Origin: Bacillus sp. (in: firmicutes)
Lineage (GTDB): Bacteria; Bacillota; Bacilli; Bacillales; Cytobacillaceae
Assembly: GCA_011524525.1 (NCBI GenBank)
Contig: WTKE01000012.1
Span: 1 to 56,012 of the forward strand
Reading direction: 5' to 3'
Length of the DNA stretch: 56,012 nt
Shown here: piece after piece, positions 19,161-26,645 of the stretch
How positions within the stretch are numbered: the stretch's first letter is position 1
Layout: every line of letters begins with the position of its first letter
Notes under the pieces: generated by a model
The model's input: the letters and a program-made list of their open reading frames with translations, nothing else
Database searches by the model: none
What the model was told of the DNA's origin: nothing
Program-made: the position numbers and the translations under genes

Positions 19161-19188
19161 GCCGGAATATGTTAAAGCTTTTGCGAAT
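19161..19188 (+). promoter_or_regulatory. Sigma-H-type promoter of spoVS
   Basis: GCCGGAATA (19161-19169), 12 bp, then TGCGAAT (19182-19188) closely fits the Bacillus sigma-H pattern (RnAGGAwWW, 11-12 bp, RnnGAAT). spoVS is sigma-H dependent in B. subtilis. The start codon is 80 nt downstream. Confidence 0.6.
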
Positions 19189-19268
19189 ATAGTATCAATG
19201 GAATCATATATACCTGAGTTGTTCAATAACAAGAACATCAGGGGGGATTAAACAAGGGGGAGCTAGGA

Positions 19269-19529
19269 ATGGAAATATTAAAAGTTTCAGCAAAATCTAA
19301 TCCCAATTCTGTAGCTGGTGCGCTCGCAGGAGTTCTGCGCGAAAGAGGTGCTGCAGAAATTCAGGCCATAGGTGCGGGTGCATTAAATCAAGCGGTAAAG
19401 GCAGTAGCCATTGCACGAGGATTTGTAGCACCTAGCGGAGTCGATTTGATTTGTATCCCAGCATTCACAGACATATTAATTGATGGGGAAGAGCGCACGG
19501 CAATCAAATTAATCATTGAGCCTAGATGA
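19269..19529 (+). CDS. spoVS: Stage V sporulation protein S
   Basis: This 86-residue Alba-like protein is nearly invariant among spore formers. The sequence MEILKVSAKSNPNSVAGALA and the GVDLICIPAFTDI segment are diagnostic. It is needed for later sporulation stages and probably binds nucleic acid. AAGGGGGAGC lies before ATG 19269. It forms a single-gene unit with an upstream sigma-H-like promoter and a downstream terminator. Confidence 0.97.
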   Translation: MEILKVSAKSNPNSVAGALAGVLRERGAAEIQAIGAGALNQAVKAVAIARGFVAPSGVDLICIPAFTDILIDGEERTAIKLIIEPR

Positions 19530-19545
19530 GGAAGTAACTTTTTTT

Positions 19546-19582
19546 CCTGTTTGCATTCTTATTGCAAACAGGTTCTTTTTTT
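19546..19582 (+). terminator. Terminator after spoVS
   Basis: A 10-bp stem (CCTGTTTGCA / TGCAAACAGG) with loop TTCTTAT is followed by TTCTTTTTTT. Confidence 0.92.
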
Positions 19583-19631
19583 GTCAATATGAGCCTATGC
19601 TAAATAAACGACTAAGGAAGGAATTTGAACT

Positions 19632-20558
19632 ATGAAAATTTTTGATGCACATTGTGATGTATTATACAAAATGTTTATGAATCCTAAGCTTACAAGCTTT
19701 TTAGATCCAAAGGAGCTTCAGGTTACGCTCGCGGGCATGAAGAAAAGTGGTGTCAAAGTGCAATGCTTTGCGATTTATGTGCCAGAGAATATTCACCCTG
19801 ATCTTTCCTTCCATGCTGCTTTGCATATGATAGACCTTTTCTATGAAAAAATTCTCAAACCAAATAAAGAATTGAAGCTGATTTCGAGACAGAAGGACTT
19901 AGATAATCTTAAAGACGGAGAAATCGGAGCGATTCTCACACTAGAGGGGTGTGATTGTATTGGTTCGGATTTGCTGAAGCTAAAAACACTGCTTCGTCTC
20001 GGAGTTACTTCAGTTGGTTTAACATGGAATTTTGCTAATGCTGTCGCTGATGGGGCACTTGAGGAACGGGGCGCAGGTCTTTCTAGGTTCGGAACAAGAG
20101 TCGTATCAACTCTTAACAAAGATAGGGTATGGTGTGATGTATCACATCTATCAGAAAGAGGGTTTTGGGATGTGCTGGAGTTAGCAGATTATCCTTTCGC
20201 TTCTCACTCCAATGCGTATTCTCTATGTCCGCATCCGAGGAATTTACGGGATGAACAGATTGCGGCATTAATAGAAAGAGAAACAGTCATGGGTTTAACC
20301 TTTGTTACTCAGTTTCTGTCTGGGAAAACGACAGCGACGATCACAGATATACTGCGTCATCTTGACTATATTTGCTCTCTTGGAGGAGAGGATTTTGTTG
20401 GGTTCGGTTCTGATTTCGATGGAACCGAACATTGTGTAACAGGGCTTGAACATGTAGAAAATTATAGCAATCTTGTAAATGAACTAGGAAAATATTATTC
20501 TAGTATACAGGTCGAGAAGTTTTTGTACGGAAATATGGCGAAAAGATTTCCGAAATAA
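19632..20558 (+). CDS. M19-family (renal-type) membrane dipeptidase homologue
   Basis: This 308-residue zinc dipeptidase-like enzyme has HCD at residues 7-9, LEGCD with Glu near 105, His172 in DVSH, His192 in ASHSNA, and SDFDGTE near the end. Together these are the binuclear zinc ligands and substrate residues of the family. No signal peptide is visible, so it is probably cytoplasmic. AAGGAAGG precedes ATG 19632. B. subtilis has tdh-kbl at this place instead, so this stretch has been rearranged between lineages. The substrate is unknown. Confidence 0.9.
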   Translation: MKIFDAHCDVLYKMFMNPKLTSFLDPKELQVTLAGMKKSGVKVQCFAIYVPENIHPDLSFHAALHMIDLFYEKILKPNKELKLISRQKDLDNLKDGEIGAILTLEGCDCIGSDLLKLKTLLRLGVTSVGLTWNFANAVADGALEERGAGLSRFGTRVVSTLNKDRVWCDVSHLSERGFWDVLELADYPFASHSNAYSLCPHPRNLRDEQIAALIERETVMGLTFVTQFLSGKTTATITDILRHLDYICSLGGEDFVGFGSDFDGTEHCVTGLEHVENYSNLVNELGKYYSSIQVEKFLYGNMAKRFPK

Positions 20559-20567
20559 AGAGGAGGG

Positions 20568-20827
20568 AATAAAGCGTTTTCATTTTTATTTAGACTGAAT
20601 GGGTTAAAAAAAGTCAGATAAAACTATTATTTTCGCAAAAATAAAAAAATATTCATATTTTCGCCATTATTTGGGCGTAAAGGGTTGCTTTTTTTTTCAC
20701 ATAGGTCTAGAATTGAAAGCGTTTAGTACCCTTCCATTTCTCACATTTTACTCTATGAAAACTAGAGTCAAAATCTTCGTGTTACAATCGGAAAAGTGCT
20801 ACACTATTGGTAAAGTAAACGTTTTTA
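20568..20827 (+). promoter_or_regulatory. korAB upstream region with three cre-like sites
   Basis: The 303-nt gap before korA holds three CcpA-type sites. They are AATAAAGCGTTTTCA (20568-20582), TGAAAGCGTTTAGT (20714-20727) and AGTAAACGTTTTTA (20814-20827), each with two mismatches to consensus. A weak promoter (TTCGTG, 18 bp, TACACT at 20800-20805) places the last site just downstream of transcription start, suggesting glucose repression. Confidence 0.5.
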
Positions 20828-20861
20828 CATATTTCTTAACGTATCCAAAGGGGTGTAAGAC

Positions 20862-22592
20862 ATGATCAATCAACTTTCTTGGAAAGTTGGCGGGCAGCAA
20901 GGGGAAGGGATTGAAAGTACTGGGGAGATTTTCTCTATTGCTTTGAATCGATTAGGTTACTATTTATATGGGTACCGCCACTTTTCATCTCGTATTAAAG
21001 GTGGACACACTAATAACAAGATCCGTGTAAGCACGTCACAGGTTCGCTCTATTTCAGATGACTTAGACATCTTAGTGGCATTTGATCAGGAAACGCTTGA
21101 CTTAAATTACAAAGAACTTCATGACAATGGTGTGATGATTGCAGATGCGAAGTTTAATCCTGTGAAACCAACGGATACAAATGCAACTTTGTATGCGGTT
21201 CCATTTACAGATATTGCAACTGAATTAGGTACATCATTAATGAAAAACATGGTGGCAGTTGGGGCTACTTGTGCAGTACTAGATTTAGATATTAACGTTT
21301 TTGAGTCTGTAGTTCAAGAGATTTTTGGACGTAAAGGACAGTCTGTGGTTGATAAGAACATGGAAGCGATCCAAGCTGGTTATACAGCAATGAAGGAACA
21401 AATTCAGGACGCCGCTATCATGCAATTAGCAAAGGCAGATGGAAAACAGCGTTTGTTCATGATTGGTAACGATGCGATTGCGCTAGGCGCACTAGCTGGT
21501 GGATGTCGTTTTATGGCAGCCTATCCAATTACTCCAGCTTCTGAAATCATGGAGTATTTAATTAAAAAACTACCTGCTCTTGGTGGAACAGTTATTCAAA
21601 CAGAAGATGAGATTGCGGCATGTACGATGGCGATCGGTGCAAACTATGCAGGTGTTCGTGCGATCACTGCATCAGCTGGTCCAGGATTATCGTTGAAGAT
21701 GGAAGCAATCGGTCTTTCAGGAATTACCGAAACACCAATTGTTATTGTTGATACACAGCGTGGTGGTCCATCTACTGGTCTACCAACAAAGCAAGAACAA
21801 TCTGATTTAATGGCCATGATCTATGGTACTCACGGTGAAATTCCAAAGATCGTAATGGCTCCAAGTACGGTACAAGAAGCGTTCTATGATACAGCAGAGG
21901 CATTTAACCTTGCTGAAGAGTATCAGGTGCCTGTTATCGTTTTATCAGACCTTCAACTTTCTTTAGGAAAGCAAACGGTTGAGCCTTTAGACTTTAGTAA
22001 GGTAGAAATTCGACGTGGAAAACTTGTAACTGAACTACCAGAATCAGATTCAAAAGATTACTTTAAGCGTTATGAAGTGACTGAAGACGGTATCTCTCCT
22101 CGTGTTATTCCTGGGGTAAAAGGTGGAATCCACCACGTAACAGGTGTAGAACATGATGAAACAGGTAAACCGTCAGAATCAGCATTAAACCGTAATGCAC
22201 AAATGGATAAGCGTTTCCGTAAAGTTGAGAACATCAGATTTAATACGCCAATTCACGTTCAAGCTCCACATGAAGATGCGGATGTACTAGTTGTTGGTTT
22301 TAACTCAACTAGAGGAGCGATTGAAGAAGCTATGACACGCCTTGAGAAGGATGGAGTGAAAGTGAATCATGCGCATGTACGTTTGATTCATCCGTTCCCT
22401 ACTGACGAAATGCTTCCGCTAGTCAAAGCAGCGAAAAAGGTTGTAGTTGTTGAAAACAACGCAACTGGACAGTTAGCAAACATTCTAAAGATGAATGTAG
22501 GACATGCTGAGAAAGTAGTAAAGCATTTAAAGTATGACGGAAATCCATTCCTACCACATGAAATCCATTCAAAGATCAAGGAGATGTTCTAA
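20862..22592 (+). CDS. korA: 2-oxoacid:ferredoxin oxidoreductase subunit alpha (KorA type)
   Basis: This 576-residue fused gamma-alpha subunit belongs to a CoA-dependent 2-oxoacid:ferredoxin oxidoreductase, probably acting on 2-oxoglutarate. Residues 1 to about 185 form the gamma domain (KVGGQQGEGIESTG). The pyrimidine-binding alpha domain follows (YPITPASEIMEYL and the QTEDEIAACTMAIGA region). AAAGGGGTGT precedes ATG 20862, and korB starts 3 nt after the stop. Such enzymes couple the TCA-cycle oxidative step to ferredoxin and are found in some aerobic bacilli. Choice of 2-oxoglutarate over pyruvate is inferred from the two-subunit architecture. Confidence 0.92.
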   Translation: MINQLSWKVGGQQGEGIESTGEIFSIALNRLGYYLYGYRHFSSRIKGGHTNNKIRVSTSQVRSISDDLDILVAFDQETLDLNYKELHDNGVMIADAKFNPVKPTDTNATLYAVPFTDIATELGTSLMKNMVAVGATCAVLDLDINVFESVVQEIFGRKGQSVVDKNMEAIQAGYTAMKEQIQDAAIMQLAKADGKQRLFMIGNDAIALGALAGGCRFMAAYPITPASEIMEYLIKKLPALGGTVIQTEDEIAACTMAIGANYAGVRAITASAGPGLSLKMEAIGLSGITETPIVIVDTQRGGPSTGLPTKQEQSDLMAMIYGTHGEIPKIVMAPSTVQEAFYDTAEAFNLAEEYQVPVIVLSDLQLSLGKQTVEPLDFSKVEIRRGKLVTELPESDSKDYFKRYEVTEDGISPRVIPGVKGGIHHVTGVEHDETGKPSESALNRNAQMDKRFRKVENIRFNTPIHVQAPHEDADVLVVGFNSTRGAIEEAMTRLEKDGVKVNHAHVRLIHPFPTDEMLPLVKAAKKVVVVENNATGQLANILKMNVGHAEKVVKHLKYDGNPFLPHEIHSKIKEMF

Positions 22593-22595
22593 ATT

Positions 22596-23462
22596 ATGGC
22601 GACGTTTAAAGATTTTCGAAACAACGTGAAGCCTAACTGGTGTCCAGGCTGCGGCGATTTCTCTGTTCAAGCGGCAATTCAACGTGCTGCTGCGAATGTA
22701 GGGTTAGAGCCAGATAACTTAGCGGTTATTTCTGGTATCGGTTGCTCTGGACGTATTTCAGGATATATAAACTCTTACGGATTCCATTCCATTCACGGAC
22801 GTTCTTTACCGATTGCCCAAGGGGTAAAAATGGCGAATCGTGATTTGACAGTTATTGCATCTGGCGGAGATGGAGATGGTTTCGCGATCGGGATGGGTCA
22901 TACGATTCATTCTATCCGTCGAAACATTGATATCACTTACATTGTCATGGATAACCAAATTTACGGTTTAACAAAGGGGCAAACATCGCCAAGATCGGCA
23001 GCAGGCTTTAAAACGAAGTCTACACCACAAGGATCAATTGAACAGCCGATTTCTCCAATGGAAATGGCGTTAACTGCTGGGGCAACATTTGTGGCACAAA
23101 GCTTCTCTACAGACTTAAAAGATTTAACAGCGCTTATTGAAGCTGGTATTAAGCATAAAGGATTTTCTTTAATCAACGTTTTTAGTCCTTGTGTGACGTA
23201 CAATAAAATCAACACTTACGATTGGTTTAAGGAAAACCTAACTAAGCTAGCTGATGTGGAAGGCTATGATTCATCTAATCGTGAAGTGGCTATGCAAACT
23301 CTAATGAAGCATGACGGATTAGTTACAGGTTTGATTTATCAAGATACAGAGCGTAAATCTTACCAAGAACTAATAAACGGTTATTCTGAAACACCGTTAT
23401 CTCAGCATGATCTTCAATTAGATGAAGCTCATTTTAATAAATTAGTTTCCGAGTTTATGTAA
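22596..23462 (+). CDS. korB: 2-oxoacid:ferredoxin oxidoreductase subunit beta (KorB type)
   Basis: This 288-residue subunit binds thiamine diphosphate and the iron-sulfur cluster. The TPP motif is GDGDGFAIGMGH with downstream DNQIYGLTKGQ. Cysteines in WCPGCG (16 and 19), GIGCSG (50) and FSPCVTY (about 199) are placed as the [4Fe-4S] ligands of two-subunit 2-oxoacid oxidoreductases. No separate ferredoxin-like delta subunit is encoded here. The gene ends the operon. Confidence 0.94.
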   Translation: MATFKDFRNNVKPNWCPGCGDFSVQAAIQRAAANVGLEPDNLAVISGIGCSGRISGYINSYGFHSIHGRSLPIAQGVKMANRDLTVIASGGDGDGFAIGMGHTIHSIRRNIDITYIVMDNQIYGLTKGQTSPRSAAGFKTKSTPQGSIEQPISPMEMALTAGATFVAQSFSTDLKDLTALIEAGIKHKGFSLINVFSPCVTYNKINTYDWFKENLTKLADVEGYDSSNREVAMQTLMKHDGLVTGLIYQDTERKSYQELINGYSETPLSQHDLQLDEAHFNKLVSEFM

Positions 23463-23475
23463 GCTGGAAGGAACA

Positions 23476-23504
23476 AGAAACCCCGAGAACATCTCGGGGT
23501 TTCT
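23476..23504 (+). terminator. Strong hairpin after korB
   Basis: A perfect 13-bp stem (23476-23488 with 23492-23504) has loop ACA. A proper T run is missing beyond TTTCT, so it may act as a 3' stabiliser as well as a terminator. Confidence 0.75.
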
Positions 23505-23528
23505 CTATGCGATATATTTCTGATGATT

Positions 23529-23571
23529 TGTGATAACCATCACATTCAATGAATGTAATAAGGGGTAAAAT
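23529..23571 (+). promoter_or_regulatory. Fnr/Crp-type box with class II promoter spacing upstream of miaB
   Basis: TGTGATAACCATCACA (23529-23544) is a perfect TGTGA-N6-TCACA palindrome, the consensus of Bacillus Fnr and other Crp-family sites. TAAAAT at 23566-23571 is a good -10 placing the start near 23578, so the box is centred at about -41.5. The gap to miaB (297 nt) shows no convincing gene. Confidence 0.6.
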
Positions 23572-23759
23572 TATTTGCTGTAATGAATGAAACCGCTAAC
23601 GATTGGTTAAGTTTTTTATATTGTGTTCAGTTCTTCAACCATTTATACTTAACTAATGTGATTCAATCTACTATCAACGAACTAACTATACGAAAATAAT
23701 ATTTTTGTTTGGTGGTATTTTTAAAGTGTTTGATTATTGCAGTGAAAGGAGCAACATTT

Positions 23760-25307
23760 ATGAACGAAAATCAACGATTAGAAAGTCAACAAGCTGTGCA
23801 GGAAGGTAATTCTTCGGACAAAAAATCCGGTAAGGATTACAGTAAATATTTTGAGTCAGTATATACTCCACCATCGCTTAAAGACGCGAAAAAGCGTGGT
23901 AAAGAAGAAGTAAAGTACCATAAGGATTTTTCACTTCCTGAAGAATTTAAGGGCATGGGACAAGGCCGTAAGTTTTATATTCGTACGTACGGCTGTCAAA
24001 TGAATGAGCATGATACAGAAGTAATGGCCGGTATTTTCATGGGGCTAGGCTATGAGCCAACAGACTCTGTTGATGATGCCAATGTTATTTTATTAAATAC
24101 ATGTGCGATCCGTGAGAATGCTGAAAACAAAGTGTTTGGTGAGCTCGGTCATCTTAAACATTTAAAACAGCAAAACCCAGATGTATTAATTGGAGTTTGT
24201 GGCTGTATGTCTCAAGAGGAATCGGTTGTTAATAAAATCCTAAAAACATACCACCAAGTGGATATGATCTTCGGAACGCATAATATTCATCGATTACCAA
24301 ATATCCTACACGAAGCTTACATGTCTAAGGAAATGGTCGTGGAAGTATGGTCTAAAGAAGGGGATGTAATTGAGAACCTTCCGAAGATCCGCCGTGGAAA
24401 TATTAAAGCATGGGTAAACATTATGTACGGCTGCGATAAGTTCTGTACGTACTGTATCGTTCCATTTACTCGTGGAAAAGAGCGCAGTCGTCGTCCTGAC
24501 GATATCATTCAAGAAGTTCGCCAGCTAGCAGCTCAAGGGTATCAGGAAATTACTCTTCTTGGTCAAAACGTAAATGCTTACGGGAAAGATTTTGAAGACA
24601 TGAAATATGGTTTAGGTGACTTAATGGATGAGATCCGAAAGATTGATATTCCACGTATCCGTTTTACAACAAGTCATCCGCGTGATTTTGACGATCACTT
24701 AATTGAGGTACTTGCAAAGGGTGGAAACTTAGTTGAGCATATACACCTACCAGTTCAATCTGGTTCTACAGAAGTACTAAAAATCATGGCTCGTAAGTAC
24801 ACTAGAGAACAATACCTAGAGCTTGTTCGTAAAATTAAAGCAGCTATTCCAAATGCTTCTTTCACGACAGATATCATTGTAGGATATCCAAATGAAACAG
24901 AAGAACAATTCGAAGAAACGCTTTCTTTATACCGTGAAGTTGGATACGAATCTGCTTATACATTCATCTATTCTCCACGTGAAGGAACGCCAGCAGCTAA
25001 AATGCAGGATAACGTTCCAATGGAAGTGAAGAAGGAACGTTTACAGCGATTAAACGCTTTGGTAAATGAAATGTCTGCAGAAGCAATGAAGAAATATCAA
25101 GGGGAAATAGTGGAAGTATTAGTTGAAGGGGAAAGTAAAAACAACCCGGATGTACTTGCTGGCTACACTCGTAAAAGTAAGCTAGTAAACTTTGTTGGAC
25201 CAAAAACAGCAATTGGTAAGCTTGTAAAAGTAAAAATCACAGAAGCAAAAACATGGTCATTAAACGGGGAAATGGTGGAAGAAACTCAAATTGTAGAGGT
25301 GAAATAA
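23760..25307 (+). CDS. miaB: tRNA-2-methylthio-N6-dimethylallyladenosine synthase MiaB
   Basis: This 515-residue radical-SAM methylthiotransferase acts on i6A37 of tRNA. The UPF0004 domain carries Cys79, Cys115 and Cys149. The radical-SAM cluster cysteines are CDKFCTYC (225, 229, 232), and a C-terminal TRAM domain follows. ATG 23760 has AAAGGA 9 nt upstream; the longer frame begins in a non-coding-looking tract. ricA starts immediately after the stop. MiaA, which makes its substrate, is encoded 8 kb downstream. Confidence 0.96.
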   Translation: MNENQRLESQQAVQEGNSSDKKSGKDYSKYFESVYTPPSLKDAKKRGKEEVKYHKDFSLPEEFKGMGQGRKFYIRTYGCQMNEHDTEVMAGIFMGLGYEPTDSVDDANVILLNTCAIRENAENKVFGELGHLKHLKQQNPDVLIGVCGCMSQEESVVNKILKTYHQVDMIFGTHNIHRLPNILHEAYMSKEMVVEVWSKEGDVIENLPKIRRGNIKAWVNIMYGCDKFCTYCIVPFTRGKERSRRPDDIIQEVRQLAAQGYQEITLLGQNVNAYGKDFEDMKYGLGDLMDEIRKIDIPRIRFTTSHPRDFDDHLIEVLAKGGNLVEHIHLPVQSGSTEVLKIMARKYTREQYLELVRKIKAAIPNASFTTDIIVGYPNETEEQFEETLSLYREVGYESAYTFIYSPREGTPAAKMQDNVPMEVKKERLQRLNALVNEMSAEAMKKYQGEIVEVLVEGESKNNPDVLAGYTRKSKLVNFVGPKTAIGKLVKVKITEAKTWSLNGEMVEETQIVEVK

Positions 25308-25742
25308 ATGGCGAAGTACACAAAAGATGATATTATAGAGCGTGCAAAAGAACTAGCTTCCATGATAGCGAGCACAGAAGAAGTAGATTTCTTCAAGAAA
25401 GCGGAAGCGCAGATTCATAGTAATGAAAAAGTAAGTTCTCTTATTTCGCAAATTAAAGGGTTGCAAAAGCAAGCCGTTAATTTACAACACTATGGAAAAG
25501 CAGAAGCTCTAAAGAAAACAGAAGATAAAATTGCTTCTATTGAAGAAGAATTGGATTCTATCCCTGTTGTACAGGAATTTAAGCAATCACAAGTAGACGT
25601 GAATGAACTACTGCAATTAGTGGCTAACACCATCTCCAACAAAGTAACAGATGAAGTCATCTTGTCAACGGGCGGAAACGTCCTGAGTGGAGAAACAGGT
25701 GCAGAGGTTAACCATAAGAATCAGAGCTGTTCCCATCACTAA
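25308..25742 (+). CDS. ricA: RicA (YmcA), RicAFT complex subunit
   Basis: This 144-residue helical protein belongs to the RicA-RicF-RicT complex. In Bacillus that complex promotes RNase Y-dependent mRNA maturation, competence, biofilm formation and sporulation. The single Cys near the C-terminus (NQSCSHH) fits the reported iron-sulfur binding of the complex. It starts directly after miaB, with GAGGTGAA inside the miaB end, so the two are cotranscribed. Confidence 0.92.
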   Translation: MAKYTKDDIIERAKELASMIASTEEVDFFKKAEAQIHSNEKVSSLISQIKGLQKQAVNLQHYGKAEALKKTEDKIASIEEELDSIPVVQEFKQSQVDVNELLQLVANTISNKVTDEVILSTGGNVLSGETGAEVNHKNQSCSHH

Positions 25743-25756
25743 GATGTGGGAATGGG

Positions 25757-25789
25757 AAGACCCTCGTTGGAAGACGAGGGTCTTTTTGT
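25757..25789 (+). terminator. Terminator after ricA
   Basis: An 11-bp stem (AAGACCCTCGT / ACGAGGGTCTT) with loop TGGAAG is followed by TTTG. Confidence 0.9.
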
Positions 25790-25968
25790 ATCCCTCAATA
25801 TCATCACCACTCCCTCATATAATTCCTCACCTTTTCTAGGTATTCGCATAGAATGCACTATATCCGCCACCGAATGCCGAAGGAAATACAAACATGAAAA
25901 ATATTATCACACTAGTCTAATGTCCCGCATAGGATGAAGTGAAAATGAATGAGGAGGGTTCGCTCGCA

Positions 25969-26508
25969 ATGGCAGATTACAGAGAGATTATTACAAAAGC
26001 GGTCGTAGCGAAAGGACGTAAGTTTACACAGTCTAACGATACGATTCGCCCGGATCACCAACCGACTAGCATCCTTGGTTGCTGGATTATCAATCACACG
26101 TATGAAGCTAAAAAGGTTGGAAAAAAAGTCGAGATACACGGCTACTATGACATTAACGTTTGGTACTCCTTTAATGATAATACAAGAACTGAAGTAGTAA
26201 CTGCACGAGTTGACTATTGTGATGTCATTAAGTTAAAGTACCGCGATCCAGATTGCCATGATGACAACGATGTTATTGCTCGTGTCGTCCAGCAGCCAAA
26301 CTGCATAGAAGCTGTTATCTCACCGAATGGTAATGCAATTATCGTTCACGTAGAAAGAGAGTTTCTTGTAGAAGTAATTGGTGAAACAGTGGTTTGTGTA
26401 GCAGTTTACGATGATTGTGACTGCGACGACGACTGGGGATTAGATGTCGAAGACGAAGAGTTTGAAGATTTGAATCCAGATTTCCTAATCTGTGACGAAG
26501 AAGAGTAA
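25969..26508 (+). CDS. cotE: Outer spore coat morphogenetic protein CotE
   Basis: This 179-residue protein is required for outer coat assembly. The N-terminal half is close to other CotE proteins ([47 protein letters not shown]), and the C-terminus is very acidic with Cys/Asp clusters. ATG 25969 is chosen because GAGGAGGG lies 10 nt upstream; an in-frame upstream ATG has no ribosome site. It should be expressed in the mother cell, but no convincing sigma-E or sigma-K promoter could be assigned. Confidence 0.97.
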   Translation: MADYREIITKAVVAKGRKFTQSNDTIRPDHQPTSILGCWIINHTYEAKKVGKKVEIHGYYDINVWYSFNDNTRTEVVTARVDYCDVIKLKYRDPDCHDDNDVIARVVQQPNCIEAVISPNGNAIIVHVEREFLVEVIGETVVCVAVYDDCDCDDDWGLDVEDEEFEDLNPDFLICDEEE

Positions 26509-26513
26509 TGGCG

Positions 26514-26545
26514 AACTAGGAAGGTTTCACTTCCTAGTTTTTCTT
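26514..26545 (+). terminator. Terminator after cotE
   Basis: A 10-bp stem (AACTAGGAAG / CTTCCTAGTT) is followed by TTTCTTTG. Confidence 0.88.
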
Positions 26546-26645
26546 TGTGGCTGATATTTACAGCTTCCAAAAAACCTTTCCCAACTATCTTTGTGTTATA
26601 ATAATGATCGGAATAAAAGAAAGAATTAGTGTTTTGGAGGATTGT

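Noticed and set aside
20671..20865. 64-codon open frame upstream of korA
   Set aside because: It has no ribosome site, covers the promoter and cre-like sites, and its composition (Phe/Lys-rich, low complexity) is not protein-like.
23585..23701. Short frame (about 38 codons) in the miaB leader
   Set aside because: No ribosome site at usable spacing and no family features; probably chance in an AT-rich leader.
25746..25937. 63-codon open frame between ricA and cotE
   Set aside because: It starts inside the ricA terminator, lacks a ribosome site and shows no family resemblance.
25846..25938. Possible sigma-E or sigma-K promoters before cotE
   Set aside because: CATAGAATG and CATAGGATG resemble the -10 elements, but neither has a properly spaced -35; best guess AC-17-CATAGGATG has a mismatch. 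Too weak to annotate.
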